This document shows, piece after piece, positions 12,681 to 14,479 of a DNA stretch of 14,479 nucleotides. The notes beneath the pieces are model-generated. The model was not told the origin of the DNA and made no database searches. It saw nothing but the letters and a program-made list of their open reading frames with translations. Source of the DNA: CAYQMF01 sp964418595 (GTDB lineage: Bacteria; Planctomycetota; UBA1135; UBA2386); NCBI GenBank assembly GCA_964418595.1, contig CAYQMF010000146.1, positions 1-14,479 of the forward strand, read 5' to 3'. Position 1 is the stretch's first letter, and every line of letters starts with the position of its first letter. The position numbers and the translations under genes were made by a program.

Positions 12681-14479
12681 ATGTCCGAGCTGCCGAAGAA
12701 CTACGACCCTGCCGCGATCGAGCCGGAGATCACCGCCCGTTGGCTCTCGGCGAAGGCGTTCGCCGCCACCCCCGACAGCCGGGAGCGACGCTACGTGATC
12801 AAGATGCCGCTGCCCAACGTGACCGGCGCGCTGCACATGGGGCACGCGATGGACAACGTCATGCAGGACCTGCTGACGCGCTGGCACCGCATGCAGGGCG
12901 ACAACACGCTGTGGATGGCGGGCACCGACCACGCGGGCATCGCCACGCAGGCGGTGGTGGAGAAGCGGCTGAAGGAACTCGAGGGCAAGACGCGCCACGA
13001 CCTCGGGCGCGAGGGGCTCGTGGCCCGCATCCAGGAGTGGAAGGGGCAGTACCAGCAGCGCATCGTGAAGCAGCAGCAGGCGATGGGCTGCTCGTGCGAC
13101 TGGGACCGCCAGCGCTTCACCATGGACCCGGTGTGCGCGCGGGCCGTGCGCTGGACGTTCTTTTCGCTGTTCCGCGACGGCCTCATCTTCCAGGGCGACC
13201 GGCTGGTGAACTGGGACTGCGAGCTGCAGACCGCAGTCGCCGACGACGAGTTGTACAAGGCCACGGTGCAGGGGACGTTCTCGTACCTGCGCTACCCCGT
13301 GATCGACCCGCAGCCCGGTGAGCCCGCGCACGTGATCGTGGCGACCACGCGGCCGGAGACGATGCTCGGCGACGTGGCGGTGGCCGTGCATCCGGAGCCC
13401 CGCGCGGCGCTCGCCGAGGCGATCGCCCTGCAGAGCAAGAAGCTCGCCGACGCGCCCGACAAGGAGCGCGCCGACGCCGCGGCGGAGCTCGATCGCCTGC
13501 GCGCGCGTGAGCGCGAGATGCTGCCGCACCTCGAGCGGCTCGTCGCCATGGCCAAGGCCGGACGCCGCGTGCGCCTGCCGCTCCAGGAGAAGGCGATCCC
13601 GATCATCACCGACACCTGGGCCAAGCCCGAGCTCGGCAGCGGCTGCGTGAAGATCACGCCCGCCCACGACCCCAACGACTACGAGGTGTGGCAGCGCCAC
13701 AAGCACATCGGCACGGTCAACATCCTGGCGCCGAACGGCACCCTCAACGGCAACGCGCCCGCGCCCTTCGCCGGCATGGATCGCTTCGCCGCGCGCAAGG
13801 CGGTGATGGCGGCGCTCACGGAGCGCGGCTGCGTGGAGCGGGTCGAGGACCGCGTGATCGAGATCGACCACAGCGACCGCAGCAAGAGCATCGTCGAGCC
13901 GCTGCTCAGCAAGCAGTGGTTCGTGCGCATGGCCGACGTGGACGGCGGCGTGGTGCTCGGGCGCGGCACGCCACACGAGCACAAGGCGCCCGGCCTCGCG
14001 CAGGCGGCGATCGACGCCGTGGGCGCGGAGTACGCCTCCCCCACCGGGCGACGCGTGGCCTTCCACCCCGACGGCGATCGCTACGCCAGGATCTACCTGA
14101 GCTGGCTCGGCGAGAAGCGCGACTGGTGCATCAGCCGGCAGTTGTGGTGGGGCCACCGCATCCCGGTGTGGCGCGGCAGCGTGCCGCGCATGGGGCTGCT
14201 GAACCTCGAGGGCATCCTGCAGGCGCAGGACGAGCGCGACGACCTGTCGGCGTGGGTCATCTTCCCCGATGGCCGTCGGCTCGCGCCGATGGCGGCGATC
14301 GCGCTCCTCAAGTCGGATCCGAGCCACGCGTCGGTGGAGGTGCACGTGTGCCTGCGCGACGAGGCGACGGAGACGACGCTCGGCCCGGCGTTCGCCGCGT
14401 TCGGGCTCACCCAGGACCCCGACGAGCTGGACACGTGGTTCAGCAGTGCGCTGTGGCCGCACAGCACGCTCGGCTGGCC
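12681..14479 (+). CDS. valS: Valyl-tRNA synthetase, N-terminal part (3' end outside window)
   Basis: This class I aminoacyl-tRNA synthetase charges tRNA-Val with valine in the cytoplasm. From the ATG at 12681, 599 codons are visible, and the frame is still open at the window edge. The start fits the usual N-terminus (LPKNYDPAAIEPEITARW). The HIGH signature is PLPNVTGALHMGHAM (His52-Met-Gly-His55). Next come NWDCELQTAVADDEL, the CP1 editing-domain motif TTRPETMLGD (222 onward), KITPAHDPNDYEVW, SKQWFVRM, DWCISRQLWWGHRIPVW (481-497) and DELDTWFSSALWPHSTLGW (581 onward), all characteristic of ValRS rather than IleRS or LeuRS. The KMSKS loop and anticodon-binding domain lie beyond the window. Two insertions are unusual: about 45 residues of charged helix at about 240-293 in the editing domain, and about 50 extra residues between 497 and 581. 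Confidence 0.95.
   Translation, partial: MSELPKNYDPAAIEPEITARWLSAKAFAATPDSRERRYVIKMPLPNVTGALHMGHAMDNVMQDLLTRWHRMQGDNTLWMAGTDHAGIATQAVVEKRLKELEGKTRHDLGREGLVARIQEWKGQYQQRIVKQQQAMGCSCDWDRQRFTMDPVCARAVRWTFFSLFRDGLIFQGDRLVNWDCELQTAVADDELYKATVQGTFSYLRYPVIDPQPGEPAHVIVATTRPETMLGDVAVAVHPEPRAALAEAIALQSKKLADAPDKERADAAAELDRLRAREREMLPHLERLVAMAKAGRRVRLPLQEKAIPIITDTWAKPELGSGCVKITPAHDPNDYEVWQRHKHIGTVNILAPNGTLNGNAPAPFAGMDRFAARKAVMAALTERGCVERVEDRVIEIDHSDRSKSIVEPLLSKQWFVRMADVDGGVVLGRGTPHEHKAPGLAQAAIDAVGAEYASPTGRRVAFHPDGDRYARIYLSWLGEKRDWCISRQLWWGHRIPVWRGSVPRMGLLNLEGILQAQDERDDLSAWVIFPDGRRLAPMAAIALLKSDPSHASVEVHVCLRDEATETTLGPAFAAFGLTQDPDELDTWFSSALWPHSTLGW

Noticed and set aside
12111..14462. Open frame of 783 codons on the minus strand
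   Set aside because: It is antisense to valS and to the end of the ELW-repeat gene, with no domain-like sequence. valS is unambiguous.
1..14479. tRNA or rRNA genes, CRISPR array, transposon or phage genes
   Set aside because: I looked on both strands and saw no cloverleaf, rRNA-like segment, spaced direct repeats, transposase motif or terminal inverted repeats.

Overview
The window is a high-GC (roughly two-thirds or more G+C by eye), gene-dense stretch of bacterial chromosome. It most likely comes from a member of the Planctomycetota. This rests on four things: a large ELWxxDGTxxGT repeat protein ending in a G-x-GC...SNG domain of a kind I associate with planctomycete secreted proteins; a large Asp-box/VPS10-like secreted protein; a valyl-tRNA synthetase with long internal insertions; and few recognisable Shine-Dalgarno sites. 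The assignment comes from family resemblance and not from a marker gene. No tRNA, rRNA, CRISPR array, insertion sequence or prophage gene is visible, and no gene-free stretch exceeds about 200 bases.

Layout. (1) 1-824, plus strand: the C-terminal part of a radical SAM enzyme, cut by the window edge. (2) 4244 down to 840, minus strand: an apparent three-gene operon of a HExxH zinc metallopeptidase-like protein, an ATP-grasp ligase whose start codon overlaps the peptidase stop codon (ATGA), and a membrane-anchored protein of unknown function. (3) 4440-4970, plus strand: a small DUF1858-rhodanese fusion, divergent from the operon. (4) 4971-5135: a convergent intergenic region with a 15-bp tandem repeat and a perfect 10-bp hairpin, a likely two-way terminator. 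(5) 6077 down to 5136, minus strand: a secreted thioredoxin-like protein read through an in-frame TGA, which I interpret as a selenoprotein (UxxC active site) with a bacterial SECIS-like hairpin just downstream of the TGA. (6) 6187-9453, plus strand: a secreted Asp-box/VPS10-like beta-propeller protein. (7) 9526-12615, plus strand: a secreted ELWxxDGTxxGT repeat protein. (8) 12681 to the window end, plus strand: valS, truncated by the window edge.

The main finding is the selenoprotein at 5136-6077. A standard gene caller would split it into a 76-residue fragment and a 204-residue fragment. The two are in the same frame, no other stop lies between them, the TGA sits exactly where the first cysteine of a thioredoxin CxxC should be (U-P-P-C), and the mRNA hairpin has a GGUCC loop about 24 nt after the TGA. 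Next in interest are the overlapping pair of a bond-forming ATP-grasp ligase and a metallopeptidase, and the insertions in ValRS.

Functionally the window looks like an ordinary chromosomal region with a concentration of exported proteins (selenoprotein, Asp-box protein, ELW-repeat protein, anchored unknown). The DUF1858-rhodanese protein and the selenoprotein are both redox or chalcogen proteins and lie next to each other in convergent orientation. A functional link between them is speculation.
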